Assembly (NCBI GenBank): GCA_018713325.1
Contig: DVFJ01000019.1
Location: forward strand, 1-38,024
DNA length: 38,024 nucleotides
Direction: 5' to 3'
Source: Candidatus Onthenecus intestinigallinarum
Lineage (GTDB): Bacteria > Bacillota > Clostridia > Christensenellales > Aristaeellaceae
The notes beneath the pieces were generated by a model. That model ran no database searches, was not told the origin of the DNA, and worked only from the letters and a program-made list of their open reading frames with translations. This document shows positions 28,821 to 37,444 of the stretch, one piece after another. Made by a program: the position numbers and the translations under genes. Numbering within the stretch: position 1 is the first letter of the stretch; every line of letters starts with the position of its first letter.

Positions 28821-30989
28821 TTGGATATCGCCCAGACGCTGTGCCGGGAGTTTCAACTCAAGCCCCAACAGTGCGACAATGTGCTTCGCCTGATCGACGA
28901 GGGCAACACCATTCCCTTCATCGCGCGCTACCGCAAGGAGCAGACGGGCTCGCTGGACGACCAGGTGCTGCGCGAACTGCACGAACGGCTGCAGTACCTG
29001 CGCGGCCTGGTCAAGCGGCGGGAGGAGATCGCCTCCGCGCTTTCGGAGCAGGGCAACCTGACGGACGAACTGTCCGCAAAGCTGGAGCGGGCCGCCACGC
29101 TGACCGAGCTGGAGGACCTGTACCGTCCCTTCCGGCCCAAGCGGCGCACGCGCGCCACCGTTGCCCGGGAGCGGGGCCTGGAGCCGCTTGCGCTTGCGCT
29201 GCTGCTGCAAAACCAGACCCGCGGGAGTGTGGAGGCGCTTGCGGCGCCCTTCGTCTGCCCGGAAAAGGGCGTGGAGACGGCGCAGGACGCGCTGCAGGGC
29301 GCGCGGGACATCCTGGCCGAGCAGATGAGCGACGATGCGGACGTGCGCAAGGCGCTGCGGGAGCAGATCCTGCGCACAGGCGTGCTGGAGAGCAAAAACG
29401 CGACGGACGCCGACAGCGTCTACGCCATGTACTATGACTTTGCGCAGGAGGTGCGCGCCATCCCCGCCCACCGCGTGCTGGCGGTCAACCGCGGCGAGCG
29501 GGAGGGGATGCTCAAGGTGTCGCTGCGCGTGGACGATGCGGCCTGCGTAGGCGTGCTCGACAGCGCGTTCGTGCGTCCGGGCAGCGTCAGCACGGAGCAG
29601 GTGCGCCTGGCCGCACAGGATGCGTGGGACCGGCTGCTGGAGCCGAGCGTCGAGCGAGAGATCCGCGCTGAGCTGACCGAGCGCGCGAACGCGAGCGCCA
29701 TCCGGGTGTTCGGCAAGAACCTGCATCAGCTGCTCATGAGCCCGCCGGTCAAGGGGCGCGTCACGCTGGGCGTGGATCCGGGCTTCCGCACGGGCTGCAA
29801 GCTGGCCGTGGTCGACGAGAGCGGCAAGGTGCTGGAGACGGGCGTGGGCCACTTCACGCTGCCGGGCCAGGAGGCGGCCAGGGAGCGCGCGCGCCGGGAG
29901 ATCGTGCAGATGTGCCGCCGCCACGGCGTGACGGCCATCGCCATCGGAAACGGCACCGCCTCGCGCGAGGCGGAGCAGTTCATCGCCTCGCTGCTGGGGG
30001 AGCTGCCCGAGGGCGCGGCCTACATGATCGTCAGCGAGGCGGGCGCGTCGGTCTATTCCGCCAGCAAGCTGGCGGCGGAGGAGTTTCCGCAGTTTGACGT
30101 GTCGCTGCGCAGCGCGGTCAGCATCGCGCGGCGCATGCAGGATCCGCTGGCCGAGCTGGTCAAGATCGACCCCAAGGCCATCGGCGTGGGGCAGTACCAG
30201 CACGACCTGAAGGAGAGCCAGCTGGAGGAGGCGCTCGACGACGTGGTGGAGGGCTGCGTCAACAGCGTGGGCGTGGAGGTGAGCACCGCCTCGGCGCAGC
30301 TGCTCTCGCACGTGGCGGGCATCGGTCCGGCGCTGGCGCGCAATATCGTGGCCTATCGCGATGAAAACGGCATCCAGAGCCGCGCGCAGCTGAAGAAGGT
30401 GCCCAAGCTGGGGCCCAAGGCGTTTGAGCAGTGCGCGGGTTTTCTGCGCGTGCGCGACAGCCGCAACGCGCTGGATGCTACCGCCGTGCACCCCGAGAGC
30501 TATGACGCGGCGAAGGGGTTGCTTCGCACGCTCGGCTACGATGTGGAGGACATCCGCGCGGGCCGCCTGGGCGACCTGCCGGCGCGCGCGCAGGCCCACG
30601 GCTATGCGGCGCTGGCGCAGGCGCTGGGCGTGGGCGAGCCGACGCTGCGCGACATCGTGCGCGAGCTGCAAAAGCCCGGCCGCGACCCGCGCGACGAGCT
30701 GCCCCGGCCCATCCTGCGCACCGACGTGCTGGACATCAAGGACCTTACGCCCGGCATGGAGCTGATGGGCACGGTGCGCAACGTCATCGACTTTGGCGCG
30801 TTCGTGGACATCGGCGTGCATCAGGATGGCCTGGTGCACGTCAGCCGCATGAGCGAGCGCTTCGTCCGCCATCCGGCCGAGGTGGTCAAGGTGGGCGATG
30901 TGGTCAAGGTCTGGGTGCTGGAGGTCGACCTCAAGCGCCAGCGCATCGCGCTCACCATGGCGCCGCCCGGACAGCCCGGGCGGAAATGA
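28821..30989 (+). CDS. tex: Tex family transcription accessory protein (S1 RNA-binding)
   Basis: Tex is a conserved cytoplasmic nucleic-acid-binding protein thought to act with the transcription machinery. The 722-residue product has the Tex N-terminal helical region (FIARYRKEQTGSLDD), the YqgF/RNase H-like core (TLGVDPGFRTGCKLAVVDE), two helix-hairpin-helix segments (SHVAGIGPALARNIVAYR) and a C-terminal S1 domain (GTVRNVIDFGAFVDIGVHQDGLVHVSRM). Length is normal. The start is taken as TTG at 28821, with GAGAGGA 7 bases upstream; the frame is open earlier but runs into the preceding gene. It ends 33 bases before the lysine-operon promoter. Confidence 0.95.
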   Translation: MDIAQTLCREFQLKPQQCDNVLRLIDEGNTIPFIARYRKEQTGSLDDQVLRELHERLQYLRGLVKRREEIASALSEQGNLTDELSAKLERAATLTELEDLYRPFRPKRRTRATVARERGLEPLALALLLQNQTRGSVEALAAPFVCPEKGVETAQDALQGARDILAEQMSDDADVRKALREQILRTGVLESKNATDADSVYAMYYDFAQEVRAIPAHRVLAVNRGEREGMLKVSLRVDDAACVGVLDSAFVRPGSVSTEQVRLAAQDAWDRLLEPSVEREIRAELTERANASAIRVFGKNLHQLLMSPPVKGRVTLGVDPGFRTGCKLAVVDESGKVLETGVGHFTLPGQEAARERARREIVQMCRRHGVTAIAIGNGTASREAEQFIASLLGELPEGAAYMIVSEAGASVYSASKLAAEEFPQFDVSLRSAVSIARRMQDPLAELVKIDPKAIGVGQYQHDLKESQLEEALDDVVEGCVNSVGVEVSTASAQLLSHVAGIGPALARNIVAYRDENGIQSRAQLKKVPKLGPKAFEQCAGFLRVRDSRNALDATAVHPESYDAAKGLLRTLGYDVEDIRAGRLGDLPARAQAHGYAALAQALGVGEPTLRDIVRELQKPGRDPRDELPRPILRTDVLDIKDLTPGMELMGTVRNVIDFGAFVDIGVHQDGLVHVSRMSERFVRHPAEVVKVGDVVKVWVLEVDLKRQRIALTMAPPGQPGRK

Positions 30990-31022
30990 CGCGTTCGCGT
31001 GGGCTTTTGCGCGCGTTCCCCC

Positions 31023-31050
31023 TTGACAGCGCCAAAAAGTGGTGTACAAT
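31023..31050 (+). promoter_or_regulatory. Promoter of the lysine-riboswitch operon
   Basis: TTGACA (31023-31028) and TACAAT (31045-31050) are separated by 16 bp. The expected start near 31057 is about 25 bases before the aptamer. Confidence 0.85.
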
Positions 31051-31081
31051 AAAGAGCACAACCGGCGTGCAGAAGCGCCGG

Positions 31082-31253
31082 ATGAATAGAGGCGCGGCCG
31101 ACATCGGTAGCGCGTGGGAGCCCTTCACCGGGCTGTGACCGCGCGCGAAAGGGGAGGCCGCCGAAGCGCCGGACCGGGTGAAGGGTGCGGACGCTGGGCG
31201 TCGGGAGAACATCCCGCCGACTGTCACGGCACAAGCCGTGGAGCGCTATTCGC
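31082..31253 (+). ncRNA. Lysine riboswitch (L-box) aptamer
   Basis: The sequence has the conserved L-box landmarks in order: AGAGGCGCG after P1, GGTAGCGCG (loop E region), AAAGGGGAGGCCGCCGAAG (very close to the Bacillus lysC aptamer), CTGGG, GACTGTCA, and a closing GAGCGCTATTCG. P1 forms from GAATAG (31084-31089) and CTATTC (31246-31251). It is followed by an intrinsic terminator. GCGCTATT (31243-31250), the 3' strand of P1, can instead pair with AATGGCGC (31287-31294) in the terminator stem. Lysine should therefore stabilise P1, free the terminator and switch off the importer. Confidence 0.95.
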
Positions 31254-31280
31254 ACGTTTTTTTCCCGTTTTGTGGATCAA

Positions 31281-31314
31281 AGCAGCAATGGCGCAATGCC
31301 GTTGCTGCTTTTTT
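31281..31314 (+). terminator. Riboswitch-controlled intrinsic terminator
   Basis: A 12-bp stem (31281-31292 with 31298-31309, one G-U pair) with loop GCAAT is followed by a T-run. It overlaps the antiterminator partner sequence at 31287-31294. Confidence 0.92.
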
Positions 31315-31350
31315 CATTTTATCACACACCGATGAGGAGGAAAGATCACC

Positions 31351-32157
31351 ATGAAAAAGGTTCTCGCGCTCATCCTGGCAGCCCTCACGCTGCTCCCCTG
31401 TGCGGTCGCGGCCGCGGAGGGCGCCTTCCGCGTGGGCATGGAGTGCAACTACGCGCCCTACAACTGGACGCAGGCCGAGCCCAGCGAGTACGCCGTGCCC
31501 ATTGAGGGCGGCGGCGGTTACGCCGACGGCTACGACGTGCAGATCGCCAAGCGCATCGCCGAGGGGCTGGGCAAGGAGCTCGTGATCGTCAAGACCGAGT
31601 GGGACGGCCTGCCCATGGGCGTGATGAGCGGCGCGTTCGATGCGATCATCGCGGGCATGAGCCCCACCGAGGAGCGCAAGGCTACGCTGGACTTCAGCGA
31701 TCCGTACCGCACCAACAAGCTGGTCGTGGTGGTGCGCAAGGACAGCGCCTACGCCTCCGCCGCTTCGCTGGAGGATCTGAGCGGCGCGACCATCACCGGC
31801 CAGCTGAATACCTTCCACTACACCGTCATCGATCAGATCCCGGGCGTGAACAAGGCGATGGCCATGGAGACCTTCCCCGCGATGATCGTGGCCGTGCAGA
31901 GCGGCGCGGTCGACGGCTATGTGGCCGAGGAGGACGGCGCGCAGGGCGATACGGCCGCCAATCCGGACCTGACGTACATCAAGTTTGACGAGGACGCGGG
32001 CTTCGAGGCCTCCGAGGGCGATACGTCCATCGCCGTGGGCCTGGCCAAGGGCAGCGAGCTGCTTGCGCCCATCAACGAGATCCTGGCGGGCATCGATGAT
32101 GCGACCCGCGATCAGCTGATGGCCGACGCCAAGGCGCGTCAGCCTCTCAACCAGTGA
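31351..32157 (+). CDS. Amino acid ABC transporter substrate-binding protein, probably for lysine
   Basis: The 268-residue extracytoplasmic protein has a signal peptide (MKKVLALILAALTLLPCAVA, cleavage probably near AAA-EG) and the type 2 periplasmic-binding fold of the HisJ/GlnH family (FRVGMECNYAPYNW, GYDVQIAKRIAEGLGKELVIV, FDAIIAGMSPTEERKATLDFSDPY). Regulation by a lysine riboswitch makes lysine the expected ligand. There is no lipobox: the Cys in LLPC is preceded by Pro and is within the hydrophobic core, so the mature protein should be unlipidated, which is odd for a monoderm. GAGGAGG precedes the ATG. A 15-bp hairpin follows the stop. Confidence 0.92.
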   Translation: MKKVLALILAALTLLPCAVAAAEGAFRVGMECNYAPYNWTQAEPSEYAVPIEGGGGYADGYDVQIAKRIAEGLGKELVIVKTEWDGLPMGVMSGAFDAIIAGMSPTEERKATLDFSDPYRTNKLVVVVRKDSAYASAASLEDLSGATITGQLNTFHYTVIDQIPGVNKAMAMETFPAMIVAVQSGAVDGYVAEEDGAQGDTAANPDLTYIKFDEDAGFEASEGDTSIAVGLAKGSELLAPINEILAGIDDATRDQLMADAKARQPLNQ

Positions 32158-32160
32158 CGA

Positions 32161-32195
32161 AACGGGAACGCGCCGCTTGCCGGCGCGTTCCCGTT
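32161..32195 (+). other. Intercistronic hairpin after the lysine-binding-protein gene
   Basis: Perfect 15-bp arms (32161-32175 and 32181-32195) with a 5-base loop start 4 bases after the stop. No U-tract follows. It probably protects the upstream message and raises binding-protein yield relative to the permease. Confidence 0.8.
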
Positions 32196-32242
32196 GCCGC
32201 GCCCGCACTTCACGCCGGGGCGGCATTAAAGGAGTTGCCTGC

Positions 32243-33037
32243 ATGAACGCGTTACCAACCTCATTTTTCGGCTGGGTCGGCTTCATCCTGGAGAAGTACG
32301 GCACGCTGTTCCTCAGCGGCGTGGGCATCACGCTGCTGGTGGCCATCACGGGCACCGTCATCGGCTTTGCGATCGGTCTGCTGGTGGCGATCCTGCGCAC
32401 CATCCCCGTCGCTCCGCGCGCGCCATGGTACCGGCGCCTGCCGCTGCGGGCGCTCTCCGCGCTGCTGAATGTGTACATCGAAGTCTTCCGCGGCACGCCC
32501 ATGATCGTGCAGGCCATGGTCATCTATTACGGGTGCATGTACATGGGCCTGCGCATGCCCGTGCTGGTGGCGGCGGTGCTGATCGTGTCGATCAACACGG
32601 GCGCGTACATGGCCGAGATCGTGCGCGGCGGCATCATCAGCGTGGACAAGGGACAGAAGGAGGCCGCCTGCGCCATCGGCATGACGCACTGGCAGAGCAT
32701 GGTGCACGTGGTGCTGCCCCAGGCGGTGCGCAACATCATGCCCTCCATCGGCAACGAATTCGTCGTCAACATCAAGGACTCCAGCGTGCTCAACGTCATC
32801 TCCGTCAACGAGCTGTTCTTCATGAGCAAGTCGGCGGCCGGCACCTATCTGCGCTACTTTGAGGTGTTCTTCATCACCGCGTGCATCTATCTGGCGCTCA
32901 CCTTCACGATCACGCGCCTGCTGCGCGTGCTGGAGCGCAAGATGGACGGCAATACCAACTACATCATCTATGGCTCCCAGAGCGATTCCAAGGCCGCCAT
33001 CGTCGTGCCCAAAGAAGGAGGTGTGCCCAATGACTGA
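32243..33037 (+). CDS. Amino acid ABC transporter permease, probably for lysine
   Basis: This 264-residue HisMQ-family membrane permease has an opening span ([28 protein letters not shown]), the [18 protein letters not shown] motif typical of polar amino acid permeases, and the EAA loop ([29 protein letters not shown]). The ATG at 32243 has AAAGGAG about 8 bases upstream; an earlier frame extension overlaps the hairpin. The last codons overlap the ATPase start by 8 bases, and the ATPase ribosome binding site lies in this gene. Confidence 0.94.
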   Translation: MNALPTSFFGWVGFILEKYGTLFLSGVGITLLVAITGTVIGFAIGLLVAILRTIPVAPRAPWYRRLPLRALSALLNVYIEVFRGTPMIVQAMVIYYGCMYMGLRMPVLVAAVLIVSINTGAYMAEIVRGGIISVDKGQKEAACAIGMTHWQSMVHVVLPQAVRNIMPSIGNEFVVNIKDSSVLNVISVNELFFMSKSAAGTYLRYFEVFFITACIYLALTFTITRLLRVLERKMDGNTNYIIYGSQSDSKAAIVVPKEGGVPND

Positions 33038-33776
33038 CGAAAGCGCGCCCATCCTGCGTGTGAGCGGACTGCAAAAGCGCTTTGGCGAGCACGAGGTGCT
33101 GCGCGGCATCTCGTTTGACGTGCATCAGGGCGACGTGGTCAGCATTATCGGCGCCAGCGGCAGCGGCAAGAGCACGCTGCTGCGTTGCATCAACTTTCTG
33201 GAGCAGCCCACGGACGGCGCCATCCTGTTCCATGGCAGGAATGCAGAAACCGAGTGGAACCGTGCCCAGTACCACGCCAAGGTGGGCATGGTGTTCCAGA
33301 GCTTCAACCTCTTTGCCAACATGAGCGTGCTGAAGAACTGCGTCTCCGGCCAGGTGCGCGTGCTGCGGCGCGACCGCCGCGAGGCGGAGGAAAAGGCGCT
33401 CTTCTATTTGGACAAGGTGGGCATGGCGCCCTACCGCGACGCGCGTCCGGCGCAGCTGTCCGGCGGACAGAAGCAGCGCGTGGCGATTGCGCGCGCGCTG
33501 GCGATGGACCCGGAGGTGCTGCTCTTTGACGAGCCCACCAGCGCGCTGGATCCCGAGATGGTCGGCGAGGTGCTGAGCGTCATGCGTGAGCTGGCTGCCT
33601 CGGGCCTGACCATGCTGGTGGTCACGCATGAGATGGCCTTTGCACGCGATGTAAGCCGCCGCGTCATCTTCATGGATGCGGGCGTGATCGCCGAGGAGGG
33701 CGCACCGGAGGAGATCTTTGTGCGCCCGAACCAGCCGCGCACCCGCGAATTCCTCAGTCGCGTTCTGGGAGCGTGA
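33030..33776 (+). CDS. Amino acid ABC transporter ATPase, probably for lysine
   Basis: The 248-residue ATPase of the GlnQ/HisP class has Walker A at 41-49 (GASGSGKST), the QLSGGQKQR signature, Walker [20 protein letters not shown] and the [17 protein letters not shown] switch region. It completes the riboswitch-controlled importer. The ATG at 33030 has AAGGAGG 8 bases upstream and overlaps the permease by 8 bases, giving translational coupling. Confidence 0.95.
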   Translation: MTDESAPILRVSGLQKRFGEHEVLRGISFDVHQGDVVSIIGASGSGKSTLLRCINFLEQPTDGAILFHGRNAETEWNRAQYHAKVGMVFQSFNLFANMSVLKNCVSGQVRVLRRDRREAEEKALFYLDKVGMAPYRDARPAQLSGGQKQRVAIARALAMDPEVLLFDEPTSALDPEMVGEVLSVMRELAASGLTMLVVTHEMAFARDVSRRVIFMDAGVIAEEGAPEEIFVRPNQPRTREFLSRVLGA

Positions 33777-33818
33777 CGGGCACGCTCGCCAACTCGTCGT
33801 TCCTTATCCATAGGACGG

Positions 33819-33840
33819 CCGACAGGCTTCCGCCTGTCGG
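33819..33840 (+). other. Hairpin between the importer and the secreted CxxC protein gene
   Basis: CCGACAGGC (33819-33827) pairs perfectly with 33832-33840 around a 4-base loop. No U-tract follows, so it may only partly separate the two transcription units. Confidence 0.5.
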
Positions 33841-33877
33841 ATGCACCGGCAGCCTGAAAAATAAAGGAGGGAATGCT

Positions 33878-35626
33878 GTGCTTGAACATCTGAATGGGAA
33901 CAGAGGGCGCGCCGTGTCCGCCCGCGTGCTGACTGTCGTGTTCCTGCTGCTTGCGCTGCTCCCGGCGGGCCCGGCAGCAGCAGCTGACGACGGCAGCTTC
34001 CTGTCCCCGCTCGCCTACTGGGGGCTGGATGACGGCGCTGCGACGGTCACAGAGGAGGACGGCGCCTGGTCGGCGAGTCTGCGCGTGGAGAAGCTGGACA
34101 GCAGGAGCGCCCTGGACGAGTATGCGATCTTCCTGGTGGGGACATACCCCTTTATCCTGTCCGATACGTCGTTTCAGGAGGAAGAGGGGAGCTACGCCTG
34201 GAGCTACCGCTTCAGCTATACCGGCTCGGCGGCGGTGGAGTCCCTGCCCGGGAAAGAGGGCTGCAATCTGTGGCTTCATGCCTCCGCCCATGGGACGTGG
34301 GACTATACAGAGATCGGCTGGGCGTGGAGCGACGGCCTGAATCCGGTGAGCGGCGATCAGAGCGCCCAGGCCAGCCCGGCGCGCGAGGAATCCGCGCAGG
34401 GCGCGGGCAGCGCGCAGGCCGCGGGCAATGCGCAGGAGCTGGTCGCGCAGCCGCTGACGTCGACCGCGGCCGCGCCCGGCGATGCGGAGCTGATGGCGCT
34501 GGAATACTATGCCGATGGGCTGGAGGTGGGCTCGCTGGGCGAGGACGGCAGCGCGAGGACGCGGTCGCTGGACGGCACGGCCTCGGACTACCGCGTCCTG
34601 GAGGCGTATGTGGACCTGCTGTGCACGGCGTATTCCTTTGAACTGGTGGATACGCCCTACTATGAACAGATGCGGGATACGTTCTTCGACTTCTGCCTGC
34701 GCTATACCGGGTCCGCGTCCCTGTATGGCAGCGAGATCCGGGGGACATTCAGCGACCTCCCCTGCAACGTGATGATCTACGGCATCATCGACGGCGACGA
34801 CCTGGAGGGCTACATCTACTACGACCGGGCATTGACCGCGCGCGACGGCGGCTATCGCTATGGCAGCGCTTCGGCCGATACGGGCTTTGTGGGCGATTCG
34901 TTTGCCGCCGGCCTGTACCGCCTGAGCGACGGCAGCTTCGCCACGGATGACGGCGCGCTGCAGGCAGCGCCCGGGCAGGCCATGGTCGTCCAGGACGGGG
35001 CGGCATCGGTGTACAACGCCCGGGCCGTCTACGATACGCAGAGCAGCCATCTGGAGTTCTGGGTGGAGGACGACCGGGACGGCGCATACATCCAATGCTA
35101 CTTCCCGCTCTCCCAGGACATCGCGACCGGGCAGATCTATACGGAAGAGGACTTCATCGTGGAATCCAGCTATGCCGTCAAGGCGGGCGGCCGGTTTGAG
35201 GACATGCCGTCCTATACATGGCCTACCATGTTCGCCGCGTGGCACGGGAGCGAATACGTCGTGCCCGTCCTGGGCATGGGCGGCGACATGAAGCGCCTCA
35301 ACCTGCGGGTGATGTACGCGGACGGCGAGACGGCGGTGCTGTACGCCTGCGCCCAGTTTGCCACCGCGCCGCGCGAATTGGAGGTATTGATGGCGGTCTC
35401 GTTTGCGGACGCCGAGACGACCAGCGCGCAGGCATCCGCCGACGCCGGCGGAAAGCAGCAGTGCAGCGCCTGCGGCGGCAGCGGGAATTGCACCCGCTGC
35501 GGCGGCACGGGCCGCTTGTACAAGACCCTGCCCGGCACCACCGAGCGGGTGGAACAGGACTGCACGTCCTGCCGGCCTGCCGGCAGCGGACATTGCAGCT
35601 TCTGCAGCGGCACCGGCTATCGCTGA
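33878..35626 (+). CDS. Secreted protein with duplicated domain and four DnaJ-type CxxCxGxG-like motifs
   Basis: The 582-residue protein begins (GTG, AAAGGAGG 7 bases upstream) with a signal peptide ending near PAAAA. Two copies of a domain of about 100 residues can be aligned by eye: in each, a segment like YxxFLxxTYPFxLxDT or YVDLLCTAYSFELVDT is followed by a RYTGSA or SYTGSA turn, then CNxW or CNVM. An Ala/Gln/Glu-rich linker joins them. A third region leads to a C-terminal cysteine module with CxxC pairs at 529/532, 538/541, 562/565 and 573/576. Three of these match CxxCxGxG fully (CSACGGSG, CTRCGGTG, CSFCSGTG) and the other is degenerate (CTSCRPAG). This is the DnaJ zinc-finger pattern, here outside the cell. 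The function is unknown. Confidence 0.8.
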   Translation: MLEHLNGNRGRAVSARVLTVVFLLLALLPAGPAAAADDGSFLSPLAYWGLDDGAATVTEEDGAWSASLRVEKLDSRSALDEYAIFLVGTYPFILSDTSFQEEEGSYAWSYRFSYTGSAAVESLPGKEGCNLWLHASAHGTWDYTEIGWAWSDGLNPVSGDQSAQASPAREESAQGAGSAQAAGNAQELVAQPLTSTAAAPGDAELMALEYYADGLEVGSLGEDGSARTRSLDGTASDYRVLEAYVDLLCTAYSFELVDTPYYEQMRDTFFDFCLRYTGSASLYGSEIRGTFSDLPCNVMIYGIIDGDDLEGYIYYDRALTARDGGYRYGSASADTGFVGDSFAAGLYRLSDGSFATDDGALQAAPGQAMVVQDGAASVYNARAVYDTQSSHLEFWVEDDRDGAYIQCYFPLSQDIATGQIYTEEDFIVESSYAVKAGGRFEDMPSYTWPTMFAAWHGSEYVVPVLGMGGDMKRLNLRVMYADGETAVLYACAQFATAPRELEVLMAVSFADAETTSAQASADAGGKQQCSACGGSGNCTRCGGTGRLYKTLPGTTERVEQDCTSCRPAGSGHCSFCSGTGYR

Positions 35627-35652
35627 GCGCCGGAGAGAAACATCAAGCGAAA

Positions 35653-35700
35653 AAGTCAACGCCGGATTTGCGCTGTGAGCCGCAAACCCGGCGTTGACTT
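35653..35700 (-). terminator. Terminator of the DUF2871 operon
   Basis: A 20-bp stem with one mismatch (arms 35653-35672 and 35681-35700) and an 8-base loop is followed on the minus strand by TTTTT. It overlaps the DUF2871 stop codon. Confidence 0.85.
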
Positions 35701-36103
35701 ATGCAGCCTTTCGGATGCGCAGCAGCAGCAGCACGAGGCTGACGCCGAGCAGCAGGTGCCCGATGCCGCCGACGCCGGAGATCGACGCGTCCAGCCCGCG
35801 GGACAGCGGCAGGCTCAGCGCCTGCGCGACGCCCCGGACCACCAGGGCCGCGGCGGTGACGTTCAGCCCCACGTGGTAGAGCGCGATCGTGCGCCCGGTC
35901 TTTTCACCGGAAAAGTGCAGGCTCTTTTCCAGCAGCAGCAGGAGCAGGAAGAACACCATGCCCAGCAGAAAGTAGTGCGTGTGCACCACGGAGAGCGTGG
36001 TCTTGCCCGTAAAGCCGTTGAACTTGGTGAATTCCCGATAGAATACCCCGCCCGCCATGGCGAGGAGCGCGTATGCGAGCGCTGCGTTGGCATAACGTTT
36101 CAC
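35699..36103 (-). CDS. DUF2871 family membrane protein
   Basis: The 134-residue protein has four predicted spans and matches DUF2871 in the stretch YREFTKFNGFTG then LSVVHTHYFLLGM, with conserved histidines also in ALYHVGLNV and GIGHLLLG. Histidines placed in membrane helices could bind a metal or haem; that is inference. The start is GTG at 36103, because AAGGAGG lies 8 bases upstream; a TTG six codons earlier is part of that site. It follows the 7-span protein after 18 bases in a TetR-controlled unit. Confidence 0.82.
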   Translation of the reverse strand: MKRYANAALAYALLAMAGGVFYREFTKFNGFTGKTTLSVVHTHYFLLGMVFFLLLLLLEKSLHFSGEKTGRTIALYHVGLNVTAAALVVRGVAQALSLPLSRGLDASISGVGGIGHLLLGVSLVLLLLRIRKAA

Positions 36104-36121
36104 TTTGCGTACCTCCTTCAA

Positions 36122-36787
36122 TCAGTTGCATTCTCTCCGCATGGCGCGGTAGCCGATCAGCACCGTCCATACGTATGCGCAGGTCTTGGGGATCATCAGC
36201 ATGCCGATCATCGGCACGGCGTCGGCCCAGAGCACGACCGGAATGTAAAAGCCGAAGCTCAGGACGATGGTCAGCCACATCCAGCGGAAGGCGGCGTCGT
36301 TTGCGGCCCTGGCGCTGCGATAGAACAGCACGATGATCACAGCGCCCAGCAGCGCAAACGGAATGTTGCGGTAGACGCCCCAGGCGAGCGGCGCAGCGGC
36401 GCTGAGCCAGTCGTTTTGCGGCATCATGCACAGCAGTATACGGACGCCCGCCAGGGCGTAGACCGCGGCGGTCAGCGTCTTTTGGCCCTGGATGCGGTAG
36501 CGATACCGCCAGACGTAATACAGCAGCACGTAGAAGACCGTCATGGTGATGGACGTGATCCACTTGCCGGCTCCCAGCGCCACGGTGTAGCTGTCCAGCC
36601 CCGTGGTGCACAGCGCCAGCGCGCGGGGAATCAGATGGAATGCGTCTCCCGCGCCCAGCACCACGGCCATGCAGCCGAACAGGCGGAACTGCCGGTTGCC
36701 CCGGCTGCCCCGAATCATGCGCAGGCCGAGGGTGATGACGGTGATCAGGTATACCGCGTCGAATAGCGTCTCTACAAGGGCTTGCAT
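36122..36787 (-). CDS. Multi-span membrane protein, function unknown
   Basis: The 221-residue protein is almost entirely hydrophobic, with about seven predicted spans and small charged loops (RMIRGSRGNRQFR, WRYRYRIQGQK). It resembles uncharacterised Clostridial membrane proteins; no family name can be given. ATG at 36787 is preferred: AGAGGAGG lies 9 bases upstream, while an ATG three codons earlier touches the site and one further upstream lies in the operator. It lies between tetR and the DUF2871 gene and carries a TetR-type operator 22 bases before its start. Confidence 0.7.
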   Translation of the reverse strand: MQALVETLFDAVYLITVITLGLRMIRGSRGNRQFRLFGCMAVVLGAGDAFHLIPRALALCTTGLDSYTVALGAGKWITSITMTVFYVLLYYVWRYRYRIQGQKTLTAAVYALAGVRILLCMMPQNDWLSAAAPLAWGVYRNIPFALLGAVIIVLFYRSARAANDAAFRWMWLTIVLSFGFYIPVVLWADAVPMIGMLMIPKTCAYVWTVLIGYRAMRRECN

Positions 36788-36808
36788 GCGGTTCATCCTC
36801 CTCTTTGT

Positions 36809-36823
36809 ATGAACATTGTTCAT
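36809..36823. promoter_or_regulatory. TetR-type operator, copy 2
   Basis: ATGAACATTGTTCAT is a perfect 7-bp palindrome around a central T. It is the exact reverse complement of the site at 37430-37444 and lies in front of the membrane-protein gene. Confidence 0.85.
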
Positions 36824-36856
36824 GTTGGTCCGTAAAAAACGGCTCCGGATCGCCCG

Positions 36857-37414
36857 TCAGTATAGCACCCTGCGGGCGATCTCCAGCACGGCGCTCGGGT
36901 CGTAATCCTGGCGGAGCATGGCGGAGAGCATCAGGGAAAAGAGCACGTTCGCAAAGGTCTCCGGCGAAAACGCCTCGTTGAAGGCGTCCGCGCGCACGCG
37001 GGGATCCCTCCGGATCACTGCGCACAGGCTTGCGCGGATGTGCTGCCAGGTTTTCAGCATCCGTTCGCGCCCCTGCGACCTGCTGCCCTGCGCAAAGCGG
37101 AGGGAATGGATGCTGAAAAAATGCGGGTATTGCCCCGCGCCGTATTCCATGCGCCGGTATAGCCATTGGATGCAGGCAGGGACGTCGGCAAAGGCCTCCG
37201 CGTCCGGCGCGTGGTGGAAGATGTCGCGCCAGACGCTCTCCACACTTGCGCCGATGAGCTCGTCCTTGGAGCGGAAGTAGTTGTAAATCGTGCCAACCGA
37301 CACGCCGCAGGCCTCGGCCACGGCGCGAATGCTGACCGCCTCCCACCCCCGCTGCCGGATCAGGTCGCGGCTTGCCTGCAGGATCTCCTCCTGAGAGGTC
37401 GCCATGGGATTCAA
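36857..37414 (-). CDS. TetR/AcrR family transcriptional regulator
   Basis: The protein of about 185 residues has an N-terminal TetR DNA-binding domain (ILQASRDLIRQRGWEAVSIRAVAEACGVSVGTIYNYFRSKDELI) and a helical C-terminal ligand domain of no named family. The start is probably TTG at 37414, because TGAGGTG lies 6 bases upstream. The ATG at 37405 is 15 bases from the site and one at 37420 touches it. A consensus promoter precedes it and its -10 runs into operator copy 1, so it should repress itself. A second operator copy suggests it also controls the two downstream membrane-protein genes. Confidence 0.92.
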   Translation of the reverse strand: MNPMATSQEEILQASRDLIRQRGWEAVSIRAVAEACGVSVGTIYNYFRSKDELIGASVESVWRDIFHHAPDAEAFADVPACIQWLYRRMEYGAGQYPHFFSIHSLRFAQGSRSQGRERMLKTWQHIRASLCAVIRRDPRVRADAFNEAFSPETFANVLFSLMLSAMLRQDYDPSAVLEIARRVLY

Positions 37415-37429
37415 ATGCATCACCTCAAC

Positions 37430-37444
37430 ATGAACAATGTTCAT
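37430..37444. promoter_or_regulatory. TetR-type operator, copy 1 (autoregulatory)
   Basis: ATGAACAATGTTCAT overlaps the last bases of the tetR -10 and covers the expected transcript start on the minus strand. Bound repressor there would block initiation. Confidence 0.88.

Noticed and set aside
28446-31061. Very long open frame on the minus strand opposite tex
   Set aside because: Its frame mirrors the GC-rich third codon positions of tex; it is rich in Arg/Ala/Leu/His, shows no family motif, and tex itself is unmistakable.
30990-31350. Small plus-strand frames between tex and the binding-protein gene as peptides
   Set aside because: The region is fully explained by a promoter, the lysine riboswitch and its terminator.
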